Positions 12,637-24,816 of a DNA stretch of 64,000 bases are shown here, piece after piece (positions within the stretch are counted from its first letter, which is position 1; each line of letters starts with the position of its first letter). The position numbers and the translations under genes are program-made. The notes under the pieces were generated by a model, which saw nothing but the letters and a program-made list of their open reading frames with translations, was not told the origin of the DNA and ran no database searches. The stretch comes from Acanthochlamys bracteata (taxonomy: Eukaryota; Streptophyta; Magnoliopsida; Pandanales; Velloziaceae). The stretch is taken from assembly GCA_019914995.1 (NCBI GenBank), contig CM034133.1, forward strand, positions 1,674,001-1,738,000. The letters are read 5' to 3'.

Positions 12637-14430
12637 CGTAAAGATAAGGTATGTTTTTACGTTTTGCTATAGTACTTTTGTTGCATTGCAGGCATGCCTG
12701 TTGGTTTTTGGTTCTCTGTGATAGAACAACACAACACAAATATTGCTATAGAGCACTTTAGATTTTATCTTTTTGCAGCTTTCATTCATTCTTTTTCCTT
12801 ATTAGTTAACAATATGATGAGGATATATATCTATATCAAGTATCTGAATGCATGATTGCTTTCAATATCTGTGTATATTTTTGAAAAGAGGATTATTAAC
12901 AAGTGGCTCTAGATTAATTGCTCATAGAGATCATATATAACTATCATTTAATATTTGGCTTACGTATATGTGTTTGTTTGCATTAGTGTTTGGTAGATGA
13001 TTTAGAATGTTTTAAAATTTGATTATCTCCCTTTAAGCTGAGGCATTAGAGTTGCTTGTTCATGGAAGGAAGCTAGGTAATGACAATTTAACTGCCAATT
13101 CCAGAGTCAAGTCATTCATTCAATAGTTTCTTAGGTTGGTTCCACCAATGCTGCTTTCACAAAATATTAAAGCAACTGATCATGGTCAGAATATCAATCA
13201 TGATCTTATGGAAGTAATTGTACGTCTAATGAAACTCATGACTTTTCTGAGCATCACATATATCACAGATCTTACTTTAATTTTATGTTATCTTTGAACT
13301 TTATATATCTTGCATTAAGATATGATTCCTCAAAGAAAGACATACATTTTTTCCTTTCATTCATTAATTGTTAGTCTAGAGTATCTGAGTTTGGGAAATT
13401 GCGGCGTAATTCAGTAGAAACTTTTTTCAGAATATTGGTTAAGGTTTCTAGAATTGAACGCTGATAAGTTGAATAAGAAAATATAAGACCTTTGATATTA
13501 TATTCATAGGCAAAACAAGCTGTAACGCTAGCTTTATATTTTTCAATGAGACAAGAATACGACTAGAATTACAAGTTCTAGATGCATGGTGATGATTTGG
13601 GATGATAATTCTGTGGAGGAAGCGTTCACATAAGGTATGAATAGGACTTTTCAAATCCTTGGAAAATGAGTGCTGCATGAATAGCAGAAGGCAACAGGTT
13701 TGAATGTAGCTGACTGCAATGGCAACAAACATAGATGATCCTATTACGTTGTGTAGCTGAATTTGAGGAGAACCTTTAGTTAGTAGACCTCTTTAGGAGA
13801 AAGCAACTAACTTCCTGCCTACACTTTAATTTCTTCGTCAAACTGAATTCATGAACGAACCACTAGGTGACATATATGATAAGGTATGCATTAAATTTGG
13901 ACGTTTTTTAATTCCTGATAAGGTGAAGAAATTCATCTGTTTGATATAAGGATATATAGAAGAATTCCTTTGATCTGTTGTTAAATACGTCACGCTTGAA
14001 CGGATATTATCCTCAAAATGTTTGTATGGATTAATTCCAAATTGCAGCTAACGTAAAATGCAAACTTTGTTGATTTTGCTCTATTATTATGTCTTTTTTA
14101 AGTGTCTAGATAGCATACTTTCTCAATGAGTACAAGAATGAGTTGTTAATCCAACAAGTTAGTAGCAGTATGGATAATATCCTATGAATATTACATATAC
14201 ATATATTGGTAAGGATGTACCTAAAAACTTTTTATAAGGTCACAATTATGCTACACGAGGCAAAGTGGTCTATTGGTAAGTTGACATCACTATCCCTCCA
14301 AACACTTCTCCGTGTTATATGCCTTAAATTTCCAGTAATGTTGGCAAAAAACCTATATTTGGTATACACTTTTATCCTAAGTTCCTGGTTGAATTTATCC
14401 ACTAAATTTTAGTAATTGTTCTCTGTTACA
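12637..14430. other. 3' flank of the trihelix gene, no gene recognised
   Basis: Moderately AT-rich DNA. Just after the stop a GTATGT donor-like site occurs (about 12649), so a 3' UTR intron is possible. The minus-strand open frame around 13448-13732 and the plus-strand frame at 14206-14412 match no family I know. Confidence 0.4.
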
Positions 14431-15230
14431 GATACGGAGCCTCAAGTACCTGATGAGAAAGCCTCCTTTTACCATGGCAGAAATTAGGAAAATCTCGAGT
14501 GACATGGAAATGAGACTGCTTTACTTTCAGATGATTATGAAAAACTTTCTTCCTGAAATATTTGGTGAGTATTTATTTCTGGTACACATTACATATGTCA
14601 AAGGATTAAAGTCTCACATTGTCAGTCTGCTGTTGAACTGAGCAGTTCTACCCTTCGTCTTAAGATTCTAAACTGTAAAACAAAATTTCTAACATGATAT
14701 CAAAGCTGATAAATTTAGAGTCACAAGCTCTTGACATGTGACAGCATGATATCATAGGGTTTAGTTCTACATCGCAGGTTTAAAATTATTTTCTTAGACC
14801 TTTACAAACCTTAATTAACTCTATTCTATGTCTTAAGGTTTTTGAGATAGAAACCCAAACTTCTAACAACCTACATAATTTAACCCAAAGTTAGTCAAGC
14901 TTTTTTCTGTCATTGACATGTTCTATACTGCTTTTTAAATTTTTTCCATAAAACGTTTAGTTCCAACTTTGAATTTTAGCATAATATTGTCGTTTGCAAT
15001 TTCACTAGTTTATCAGTACTAGTCCCTGATTGCTGACAATAGGGATCAATCATGTACAGGAAACAAACAATCTTACAAGAAAACCTTCGATTACAAGAAG
15101 CAAATGCAGCAACATATGTGGAAGCTCAAATTACCGAGCAGCTCAAGGATTGAATTTGAATCAGAGCAAATTCTGCGAGTAAGCAAAACAGAATCAACAT
15201 CTTCTCAATACTATTTAAGCTCTTGATTAA
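14431..15230 (+). other. Possible two-exon gene fragment, unrecognised
   Basis: A candidate exon at 14431-14563 follows a TTACAG acceptor and ends at a strong G|GTGAGT donor. It reads openly from IRSLKYLMRKPPFTMAEI to MKNFLPEIF. A second candidate exon begins after TGTACAG near 15060. With matching phase it reads on from GNKQSYKKTFDYKKQMQQ to a stop near 15226. I recognise no domain. A different frame of the second exon reads as a coiled coil (LQENLRLQEANAATYVEAQ) ending in a stop, so the true frame is uncertain. It could be the end of a degenerate gene, a non-coding 3' extension of the trihelix transcript, or chance. The TRIM-like relic sits in the supposed intron. Confidence 0.25.
14596..14868 (+). 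mobile_element. Possible relic TRIM/LTR retroelement
   Basis: At 14695 the sequence TGATATCAAAGCTGATAA resembles the initiator-methionine tRNA primer-binding site (TGGTATCAGAGC) of plant LTR elements. It directly follows a block ending TTTCTAACA. A second block ending CTTCTAACA closes at 14868, as expected for paired LTR ends in a very short element. The LTR bodies are too diverged to align confidently by eye, and I could not find a target duplication. Confidence 0.3.
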
Positions 15231-15526
15231 TTTTTGTTGAGAAAACTGTGGGATCTTTTTGCTTACCCACAGAAATTATATATATATGTCTTTGGATGAG
15301 GTGTTTACAAAAGTGTAAGAACCGTTAAGATAAGTGGGCCTCCTAATAGATAATACATGATAGCCCAAACTTTGGTACTTAATTTAACAATCAGGCCCAA
15401 CCCAGAACGAAGAATGTTCACCAAAATTTTTCAAACTTATTTAGGCCTCATTTAATTTAATTTAATTGTTGTAGATAAAAGAATTTGATTCATGCACATC
15501 AGTACATAACATAACAAGATTATATG

Positions 15527-15740
15527 AGCGTTTGGGTGTGCCTATCAAATAGAATTTTTATAAAATAAAAATATACATTTTTTCCAAAATAAATTTTATT
15601 TTTTATTTTCAAAAAATATTTCAATAAATAAAAAAATTTTTATTTTTTAAATTTTTAAATAAATTTTTTATATATTTTAAAAAATATATAATTTATAATT
15701 AAAAATTTATTTTTTTGATAAGCAATATCAAACGGAACCT
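15527..15740. mobile_element. MITE-like element with imperfect inverted ends
   Basis: The left end (GCGTTTGGGTGTGCCTATCA) and the reverse complement of the right end (CCGTTTGATATTGCTTATCA) pair well, enclosing an almost pure A/T core. Similar terminal motifs (CGTTTG) bound other AT blocks at 34768-34984 and about 56260-56500. The target duplication is not clear, so the superfamily is left open. Confidence 0.45.
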
Positions 15741-17470
15741 ATGTGTTCATCTAACCGATGCAACTAGCGTGAACCGGATAGCGAACATTCGAAAATGTTT
15801 ATCAATAATTATTTTAAAATAAGCTTAGTTTTTATTAAAAAATAATTATTATTATTATATATAAGTAATCTAAACACAAACGTCCCCTTAATCAAACGTA
15901 TAAATACAACTCTTATAAGAAGTAAATAAAATAATAGTGACCTTAAAATAAAAACCAATTAAATCATACATCATCATCAAAATATATATAAATTTTATGT
16001 TACGAATGAAGTTGAGTCTGATGTAGACATGCAAAATACAAATCCAAACAAAACAATTGACTCGGTTTTTTAACCCAATCTTTAAGAAACGACTTATAAT
16101 CCAAAAATTTTAATAATTTAATTACAGGGGATAACATCTCTATAAAAAATTAACGCGTAATAACATCGTCTGATTCCTTCCTTCCTCTTCTTTCCCACCA
16201 TAACAAACCTTTATTTTTAATTAAATAAACGCATCTGGTCGTCTTCAAAAGTTGTTTGATCAGATATGTGAAAGCTTGGATTTGCATGGAAGTTGCTTAT
16301 TGCAACTTTTGAAGTCTTCAAAATAATGAAAGTCTTGATATATAATAGAAAGAAAAATCTATGTTGTCTTCAAATAACAAGTCTTAAAATTAAATTTAAT
16401 TAATGGATTATCAAAGCAAAGGCTCGTGTAGCAAAGTGTTAAGTCTATAGATTAATAGTTATTTTATTTTTATAATCTTGTAAAGCTGGCGTCGGCGAAA
16501 TGTTTTTTTGTTAACTCTTATAATCAAAATAGAATTCAACAGTAGAACTATTATTATTATCATCTAAGCTCGCAAGTTTATTTTGTTCCAAATAATTTAA
16601 AACTTTTATCCAAAATAAATTATTAAATAAATAATTTTGTATTTTATAATCATTTTTAATCAATACAACAAGCCATAATTGAGTTCATATCACAAACATC
16701 TAAAAGTTTTTTTTTTATAAATTTATTCTTCTTTCGCACAAACAACTTCTAAAGAAAACCTAACAACAGTTAGCATAACATAATTATTATTAAAAACAAA
16801 CAAAGAAAAAGGGAACAAGGTACTGAACTACTTATTATCAGCAATGATTAATTCTCTGCTTATTTTCCCTACAACAGGACAGGGAATTTTTCTTTTTGAA
16901 AATAAAATTGAAGAACACACCACTGAAACAAATTAATTCAAATTTAAAACAAAAATAAAAATAACCTCAATAATTCAAAAGCTTGGGCACCTTCTCTCTT
17001 CGCTTCTTCCATGCAACCACCACGTCCACTTCCTTCCCTTCATCTAAGCCGTTCAATTTACTTCCGCTCTAGGATCACAGCCGTCTATTTGTCTTCTCCT
17101 GCTTTACACGGGTGATAAGGTACAAACACGTCATCGTATATGATGAACGAAAACAAACGCCGTTGCCGAAAACGACTTGGGGCCGGTTTCACATTTTGCG
17201 TTCTTCAAAACAAAAATTTATTTTTATTTTAAATATTTATTATAATAATTTAAAATTTATTTAAAATTATATAAAATATATATTCTATAATACGATTTCT
17301 TTTTTTTTTAAATATATTTTTTTACTTGGGAGCATGTCGAACATCCGGTCACCGCCCAAACTGACAATGTTTGAAAAAAAAAAAAATTTCGAATTTTTTA
17401 TTTCGCTCTTAATAAAGTTTTTAAAATATCTTAATAAAATTATAAAAAAATTTTAATAATACAGAAAAAT

Positions 17471-17638
17471 TATACGCTACTCTTCAGATCGGTAAACTTC
17501 CAAGAATTATCGAAATTATCGAAAAATTGATCTGATAGATCCTCTGATTCAACCAGTGTGAGATTCTGACTGTATTATTAGAATATACTGGAAAGATCAA
17601 TTTTTTGAAATTTATCGACCTGAAGAGGGAAACATATA
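17471..17638. repeat. Imperfect inverted repeat (foldback)
   Basis: The left arm 17471-17532 (with CTCTTCAGATCGGTAAACTT and GAAAAATTGATC) pairs with the right arm 17595-17638 (reverse complement contains CTCTTCAGGTCGATAAATTT and AAAAAATTGATC). The left arm carries about 18 extra bases made of a short internal repeat (attatcgaa). The spacer is about 60 bases. It is probably a small foldback transposon relic. Confidence 0.5.
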
Positions 17639-18637
17639 ACAATAAGTTTATTAATTAACTTTATATTTTTTTAAAAATAAAAAAATAAAATCTTTTTAAA
17701 ATTTTCTAAAAATATTCTTCTTTTTCTATATGTTTACCGCTCTCGATTCCGAAACGCGTGCTGATTTTGTTATATTGATTAACTGAGTCGGTTTAAGTTA
17801 CCATTTCAATTTTGAACTGATATATGGCGGTGAGCTTAAAAAAATGTTTAATTATCAAATGAAATCCTTAATGCTATTATAGAGAGTAACTTTTTCTAGA
17901 CGAGGTTTTAATAATACTCGATTCACAATTTAAATGAATAAACCTTAAAACTCGTGTAAGTGCGTGCTTTAAATTTTAAATGATTCATTTTTGCAGAAAT
18001 AAAAATAAATTAAAACTAAAATTTTCAAAATAATTGAATATAGAGTTTTAATTTTATATTTCAATTATCATGTGAACGTACTTAAGCAAAACAAAATTTA
18101 GTGAATCAACATAGGCTCTAAATAAAATTACAACTTTTATATTAGGAAATAATTTTTAAGAAAACTCTCTAAATAATAATAACTCTATTTGTTAATAGTC
18201 ACCATCTGATACTCATTCACAGTTTCACTTTTATACAAAGAAATATGCGCTAGATTTTCTAATCACCACCAACGCGTGTATTTCTTCTACTTGCTTTAGG
18301 AGTCGGTTGCCATGTAGGCGTGTACTCGATGGCAGGCGGATTTAAGTAAGCTAGCTGTTCAATTCCAGACATGATACACATAGTTAACCAGTAATAAACA
18401 GTTACGTGTCAACTTAGCGACGGGTAGTTGGATATGGGGTCGCCGCAATCAAGGACTTAAGGTAACACGCACCAAAGTGGGCCCCGGTAAGATCTTCTGT
18501 GATTTTCATTTCATTTGAGTTTCAGTTTCATCTCATCTGTATTTCTACTTATTTTGTAAAGGAAAATAAAAAAGAACAATCAACCAATTCTATGAAACGA
18601 GGAAGAAAACAGAAGGAAAGTGAGACTCGTAGACTTT

Positions 18638-18643
18638 TTGACC
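18638..18643 (+). promoter_or_regulatory. W-box (TTGACC) upstream of the first CCCH gene
   Basis: TTTTTGACCAGTAGACCG lies 387 bases before the start codon. A closely similar block (CTTTTGACCACCAGCCGACC) lies 321 bases before the start of the paralogue. W-boxes bind WRKY factors, which would fit the stress-inducible behaviour known for this family. Function here is inferred. Confidence 0.5.
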
Positions 18644-19024
18644 AGTAGACCGTTCTTCCCTCCTTTAATTTTATTTTTTTCTTTTTTGTATTATATATTT
18701 GAATATAAATTTATTATTATTATATCAATTATTTATAATATTTATGAATATTGTTTATAAATTAAAATGCACATAAAATTTATATGTATCATATATATAG
18801 TTTTACTTTTAAATCAAAAACCTATTGTTTTTAAATATTATACTATTAAATGTTTTTTTCAAAATCACTTCCAAAATTCTAACCTACATAAAGGGCTGAG
18901 ACCTTTGTCTAACCAACTCCGTTCCGTCCCTTCCCCTCTTTTTATTCTCGTCTGCCTTTGGTAACCAAGAAGAAAAGAGTTTCAATCTTTGATTGAAATT
19001 TATAATTTAAATCAAGAATAGAGC

Positions 19025-21169
19025 ATGTGCAGCGGAACTAGAAAACAATCACCGCCGCCGTCACCGTCGACGAGTAACACTACCATGGAAGGAGATCCAG
19101 AGAAGCTTAGTAGTAGTTTGCCTGATGCTTTGTTGTTGTTGGAGTTTTCGGCTTGTGATGATCTTGAAGCTTTCAAGAAAGCCGTTGAAATCGATGGATT
19201 AAATATCAACGCCGCTGCTTCTTGGTACGGACGGAGCTTGGGAACACCACGGCGGATGGGTTTTGAACTACGAACACCGCTCATGATCGCCGCGGCTTAT
19301 GGTAGTGTTTCGGTTCTTGAGTATATTCTTTCTTCGAAATCTGTTGATGTGAATCAACGCTGTGGCTCTGATGGTGCTACTGCACTCCACTGTGTCGCTG
19401 CCGGCGGTTCTGCTGCCGCTGTTGAGGTTTCTAAGCTTTTAATCGAAGCCTCTGCTGATATTGATGCCGTTGATTATTCGGGTAATCGTCCTGCTGATTT
19501 GATCCCTCGACAAGTTTCCGGCTTTACCACGAAATCTCTAGAAGTTCTTCTGAAAGCTTCGAATTCTTCTCGTCCTCTGTCGCCGATGACAGTGAAGGAG
19601 AAGGAATCAGATAGCCCGACCAAGAAAGAGTACCCGCCGGACTTGACCTTGCCGGATATCAAGAACGGGATCTACAGCACCGACGAGTTCCGTATGTACG
19701 CGTTCAAGATCAAGCCTTGCTCGCGAGCTTATTCCCATGACTGGACTGAGTGTCCCTTCGTTCACCCTGGAGAGAATGCTCGCCGGAGAGATCCAAGGAA
19801 GTATTCTTACAGCTGTGTTCCGTGCCCTGAATTCCGCAAGGGTTCTTGCCGCAACGGCGATGCTTGTGAATATGCACACGGTGTGTTCGAGAGTTGGCTT
19901 CACCCAGCGCAGTACAGAACTCGACTCTGCAAGGACGAAACCGGATGCAATCGCCGGGTTTGTTTCTTTGCCCACAAACCTGAAGAGCTCCGTTCAGTTA
20001 ACCCTTCCTCTGTCTCAACTGCTCTGGGTGCATCAATATCTTCTCCAAGATCGCCGTCCATTAATGGAACTAATATGCCTTCAATCGATATGGCAACAGC
20101 GTTGTTGATGATGCAGCAGCCAGGTTCACCGTCTGCGGCGGCTTCGTCTGCTTCGGCTTGGATGAATCAGCCAAGCAACCTTATGTCGCCGACGTCGTCC
20201 CTGCAATTGCCAAGCAGCAGACTGAAGTCAAACTTGAGCGCAAGGGGGATGGATTTAAGCATTGAATTGCTTGCTCGTGATGGTTACCAACAGAGACTCA
20301 ATGATATTACGGCCACTGCCGCCGGTTCAGCTTCTCCTCGTTCCGTCTGGGTTAACAATTCATTATCCGCTGCCGCTGCCGCTGCTGCTGCTTCACGGGC
20401 TTCTGGCTACAATGACCTTCTTGGTTCTATTGATCCTTCAGTTCTTGCACAGCTTCATACTCCAGCTTCGCGAGGTTTGGATTACGGCGATCTCATGAAT
20501 TCTTTGGATGCTTCTATGTTGCCGCAGCTGCAAGGTCTTTCTATGAAGCCGAAGACTGGTGTTGCAACCAGTGCTGGTCAATTCTCTTCTCCAACTGGTA
20601 TCCAAAAGCAGCAATCTTTGAACCAGCAAATTCTTTCAGGGTACGGGACAACAAGCATGGCGCCTTCCTCTCCAGTGACTGCGACGTCTTCAATGGGACT
20701 CGATCAGTCATCGTTCGCTAAGGCTATAATGTACTCGAGAGCCTCTGCCTTCGCTAAGCGTAGCCAGAGCTTCATTGACCGTGGGGCAGGGGCAATCAAC
20801 CGCCAACAGGGCCTCAGTGTATCACCACCACCACTGACCGCAACCTCTGCAATGTCAAACTGGGCTTTGCCAAGCGGCAAGCTCGATTGGGGAGTCGAAG
20901 GCGACGAACTAAACAATCTAAGGAAATCAACGTCTTTCAACAACAGAACCAATTCAACCGCCGGTTTAGCTCCGGTAACCATGACAGTTCATCAACAACC
21001 CGATGAACCTGACTTGTCGTGGGTTCATTCTCTAGTGAAAGAACCAGGACCGGGACCAGTTGGCCGTATGAGTCCAGACTACCAGCAGCAGCTTAAGCAA
21101 CGCAGCTACACAGAACAGCAAGAGCAGATGCTGCAGATGTACATGGAGCAAGAGCAGATGGTTGCTTAA
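19025..21169 (+). CDS. Ankyrin-repeat CCCH (RR-TZF) zinc finger protein, OXS2/SZF group, copy 1
   Basis: Intronless gene for a 714-residue plant tandem CCCH zinc finger protein (AtC3H30/OXS2, AtC3H56, AtC3H66 and SZF1/2 group). Two ankyrin-like repeats lie at about residues 82-160 ([25 protein letters not shown]). An arginine-rich RR region follows at 229-260 with C232/H238/C243/H247. Then come two zinc fingers: C267-x7-C275-x5-C281-x3-H285 and C302-x5-C308-x4-C313-x3-H317. The rest is a long Ser/Pro/Ala/Gln-rich tail with short motifs shared by the family ([38 protein letters not shown]) and a Gln/Met-rich end. Family members shuttle between cytoplasm and nucleus and act in salt, oxidative and wound stress; that is family knowledge. 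A close paralogue lies at 36819-38852. Length matches OXS2-type proteins. Confidence 0.96.
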   Translation: MCSGTRKQSPPPSPSTSNTTMEGDPEKLSSSLPDALLLLEFSACDDLEAFKKAVEIDGLNINAAASWYGRSLGTPRRMGFELRTPLMIAAAYGSVSVLEYILSSKSVDVNQRCGSDGATALHCVAAGGSAAAVEVSKLLIEASADIDAVDYSGNRPADLIPRQVSGFTTKSLEVLLKASNSSRPLSPMTVKEKESDSPTKKEYPPDLTLPDIKNGIYSTDEFRMYAFKIKPCSRAYSHDWTECPFVHPGENARRRDPRKYSYSCVPCPEFRKGSCRNGDACEYAHGVFESWLHPAQYRTRLCKDETGCNRRVCFFAHKPEELRSVNPSSVSTALGASISSPRSPSINGTNMPSIDMATALLMMQQPGSPSAAASSASAWMNQPSNLMSPTSSLQLPSSRLKSNLSARGMDLSIELLARDGYQQRLNDITATAAGSASPRSVWVNNSLSAAAAAAAASRASGYNDLLGSIDPSVLAQLHTPASRGLDYGDLMNSLDASMLPQLQGLSMKPKTGVATSAGQFSSPTGIQKQQSLNQQILSGYGTTSMAPSSPVTATSSMGLDQSSFAKAIMYSRASAFAKRSQSFIDRGAGAINRQQGLSVSPPPLTATSAMSNWALPSGKLDWGVEGDELNNLRKSTSFNNRTNSTAGLAPVTMTVHQQPDEPDLSWVHSLVKEPGPGPVGRMSPDYQQQLKQRSYTEQQEQMLQMYMEQEQMVA

Positions 21170-24100
21170 CTACAAAAGACTATTCCTTTTATTTGTTTGA
21201 TGAATTTTTACATTGAAATTTTTCCGTTGATTCTTAAGAGACCTTTTTTATTTTAGTTTAAAGTCTGCCATTGAAGATCAGAAGAAGATTGCTGGCAGTG
21301 CTGTTCACCATTGTTCTTTCATTCAATCAAGTGATATGAATATACTACCACTTCGTAGTAGTGAATTTGTATTAGTTTCTTAGCAGAGCAGTTTGAGTTT
21401 GTAGCTTGTATAATAGAATTCTCAATGAATTATATTTGATATGTTCGATTTCTTCAGCACTGAGTTTATTGTTGTAGTAATTCAAATTTCTACTTGATAA
21501 ATAAAATATTAATATTCTTTGAAGGCATGAGTGAATGAATTTGGACGAATCTTTAAATCCAAAGTGCTTACAGAGATTGTTTTGTTGGCTGCTTAAAATT
21601 TTCTTCTTGTGTAGGGCCATGAAGCCACGAAAAAAAACAGGATGCTTTTGATGACTTCGTTGTAGTGGGAATCTGTTCATCCACCTTTTTCATTTTACTT
21701 CCCTTTGGCCTCAGCTCGCTTTTAAGTCTTATTATGTAAAAAGTCCGTAATTTTATTTTTTTAATTAAATTTTAAATTTTAATAATTTATATATTTGAAT
21801 TATATAAAAAATTTAAAATTATATTTTTATATATGAAACTTAAATTTTAATTTTTTTATTTGTATATTTTTTAATCAATTATATTTTTTAATTTTATATT
21901 TTTAAAATCTATTAAAATATAAATACTGAATTTTACTTTTATTTTATTTTTAAAAAATTTTATTTTTTACTTTTTATTTTTACAGAATTCAATTATAAAT
22001 ATTTAAAACATGTCTTAATACACATGAAAAGTGAAGTTTTTATAAATGAGTGAAATCAATAAAAAATAAATATTATAAAATTAAACTCAATGAAATTGAA
22101 TTTGATATAAATTAATTTAAAAGCTCAGTAAATTTATACAATTAAAATACACTTTAGTCAGATTTTAGCTTCTGGGTGTTGTTTTTAGAAGTTAAAAATA
22201 ACTAATTCGCTTTACTAAATTCTAAGGGGTCTGTGTGATTTTAGAAAAAAGCTAAACATATGTTTGTTTTTCACAAAAGTTTGTAGCCGTTCAAAAGTTA
22301 AAAAGTCAATAAGTAGAGGCTTAAACTTTTAAAGCCTCTGTTAAAATAATATAAATTTTAATGGACGAACAAAGTTGCGTAGTGGAGAAGCTAAGCTGCT
22401 TCAAATTCTCGTCGTTCACAGTGATCTGGATATTTATTCTTCTTTATTGTGGTTTCCAAATTTTGTCTGCGACTTGTGTTCATAGATTCTTTAAGAATTG
22501 AACGAGTTTTTTCTCATTAATTATTATTGTTTATTCTTTTTTGTCTAGAGAAAATTCAAAATCAGAAACTTGTTCTTCGAAGAAAATGTAAAACTTAATA
22601 CGGATTCAAGGAGGACTCATTCCTTCACCTTATTAATTAATCTGATTGCGACAGAAAAAAAAAACTTCTATTGAATTAAATGTTCATGAAAGCGAAATTA
22701 TTTCTTTATCTTATCTTGCTTTGCTATTTCAGAACAATGGAACAAATTTATGTTATTTGACAAATCTTCGGTTTGCAGCTTTCGTGATGAGCTCATGACA
22801 ACAGACGCGTTGGTTTATGAACAATTAAGCAATAGTTGTTCAAGAGTGAAGTCTTAGAGAAATAGTTTTGTTTAAGCAATAGTTGTAAATTTTCATGTAA
22901 GATATTTGATGGGTTATGCTATTTGAGCTACACTATTCTTAATGTTACCTGCATCCTATTAAAGAAGTAGTGATATTTTATAAATTTATTTTGAATCGAA
23001 TCATATAATAATTAAACTAAAATTATTTAATTTTTAATTAATTTATTTAATAATTAGATTAAATTCATATTATTTTATTTAATAATTACAATTATTAAAA
23101 GAAAATTATAAAATTTAATTATTAATAATAAGATTTTTTTAATTATTATATATCTAAAAATGAAAAATAATAATATTGATAAATCTATAGTTAAGTAATT
23201 TATAATATGATAAGTTAATATCTGTATATATAAGTTAACATAAAATTTAGTGCTATTATTATAAATATTTGTTAATTATTAATAATTTATAGTATATAAT
23301 AATTTTAATAAATTAAATAGATCGAATTTATTTAATTTTTTGAAGTTAAATTCGGGTTGAGTCGAAATGAATCTAAATTTAGCTAAAGTCAAATCAAAAT
23401 TCTATTTAAATAGATTGATTTAAAATTAAATTTAAACAACTGTCGAATATATGTTGCTATCTCTATATGACCCAATATCTTTTCATTCGATTTAAGATCA
23501 CTTTACATGTTTTCGTTATTTTCTTCTAACTCTACTTTCAATTTTATATCAAAATTTTATTTTAAACTTTATTTCATATATTTCAGTTACCACTTTAAAC
23601 TTTTATCAAACTTTTTTTCGCATTTTTACTAAATTTTTTTTAATATATTGCTTTAATTCGATTGAAACACGTTGTCAAAAAAGAATTAAGCCCGGATTAT
23701 TTGCTATCAATTCTGGGAGAGTATTCACAAAATTCGCATTATTATTATTCATTACCAATTAATTTTAGGATATACTTTTGGCGTTAGTTATCATTATTGA
23801 ATTTAAGGAACGTACAATTTATTTATAAAATGAAATCTTATAATATAAAAATACTTATATATGTTGAATTATAATTTATCTGAATCAACCGATTTGTCAA
23901 AGGGTTTTCGTTGTATCTTTTGCTAGTTAGCTATATGAAGTTGATTTATCAGATAAGTAATCAAGAAATATTATAATTTTCTAAAACGACAAGAGTATGT
24001 TTTTTTAAGAAAAAAAAAAGTTATTAACAAATAGATTATTATAAGTAATATTACTAGAATTGAGTTAATTTTTATATTTATTTATTAAAAAATAGAAGTA

Positions 24101-24816
24101 AATTTTTATATTTTTGTATATTTAAAAGCAATTTTAAATTTCTTCTAAATGCGTGTGAACAGGCGCTTAACGTTTTGGGAGCACAGATGTAAACTTTATT
24201 TGGGCCAAGATGGGCCTGCTCGAGAACATTTGGCCAGTTCACCAAATTGTGGTACTATATTCATCGCAAAATATTGCTACTACAGACGTATTAATTCAAG
24301 TAAATTCAAAGAGACTTCTGTGTTCAAGTCAAAATAAGTGTTTATTTCAAACGTTCGTAATTGAATTTTATAAAAATAAAATATAAAAAATAAAATTTTT
24401 TAAAAAATAAAATAAAAATAAAATTTAGTATTTATATTTTAATAAATTTTAGAAATATATTAAAAATTAAAAAATATAATTATATTAAAAAGTATGTAAA
24501 TAAAAAAATTAGAATTAAAATTTCATACATAAAAATAAAATTTTGAATATTTTATATAATTAAAATATAAAAATTATTCAAATTTTAAAATTTAACGAAA
24601 AAAAATAAAATTATGAATATTTAAAATACACACTAAACGAATTGGTTCAAGTTAAAATAAAATTTAAAGTGAAATTTTAGTAGAAATAAAATTGAAATTT
24701 AAAATATTAGTCGAAGTAGGTAAACTGTTGAAATTAAAATTTGAAGAAATATGATCTGAATGTGTTGACGCAAGAGCAGTTAACAGAGAATCTAATTAAC
24801 TTTTTCTGAACTTACT
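21170..24816. other. 3' flank and AT-rich intergenic DNA
   Basis: The first 250-300 bases are likely 3' UTR of the CCCH gene. The remainder is extremely AT-rich, with one copy of the dispersed repeat at 24341-24635 and related sequence from about 21740 to 22080. The short open frame at 24149-24337 has no family resemblance. No gene seen. Confidence 0.55.
24341..24635. repeat. AT-rich dispersed repeat (MITE-like), well-preserved copy
   Basis: Matches the copy at 27261-27542 almost base for base across its middle (both contain AAAAATATAATTATATTAAA followed by AAGTATRTAA). The left end contains TTTCAAACGTTCGTAATTGA. The right end of the sister copy, reverse-complemented, gives TTTCAAACGTACATAATT, so the family seems to have inverted ends. 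No coding capacity. Confidence 0.6.

Larger units (their letters stand above)
15231..19024. other. AT-rich intergenic DNA with decayed repeats, and promoter of the first CCCH gene
   Basis: No gene recognised. It holds a MITE-like element (about 15527-15740), an imperfect foldback (17471-17638) and an AT-rich repeat-like stretch (about 17965-18120). The last 550 bases contain promoter blocks shared with the second CCCH paralogue, including a W-box at 18638-18643. Confidence 0.55.

Noticed and set aside
19607-19975. Minus-strand open frame inside CCCH copy 1 (and 37203-37742 inside copy 2)
   Set aside because: Shadow of the highly conserved zinc finger coding region; it appears in both copies because the plus-strand protein is conserved.
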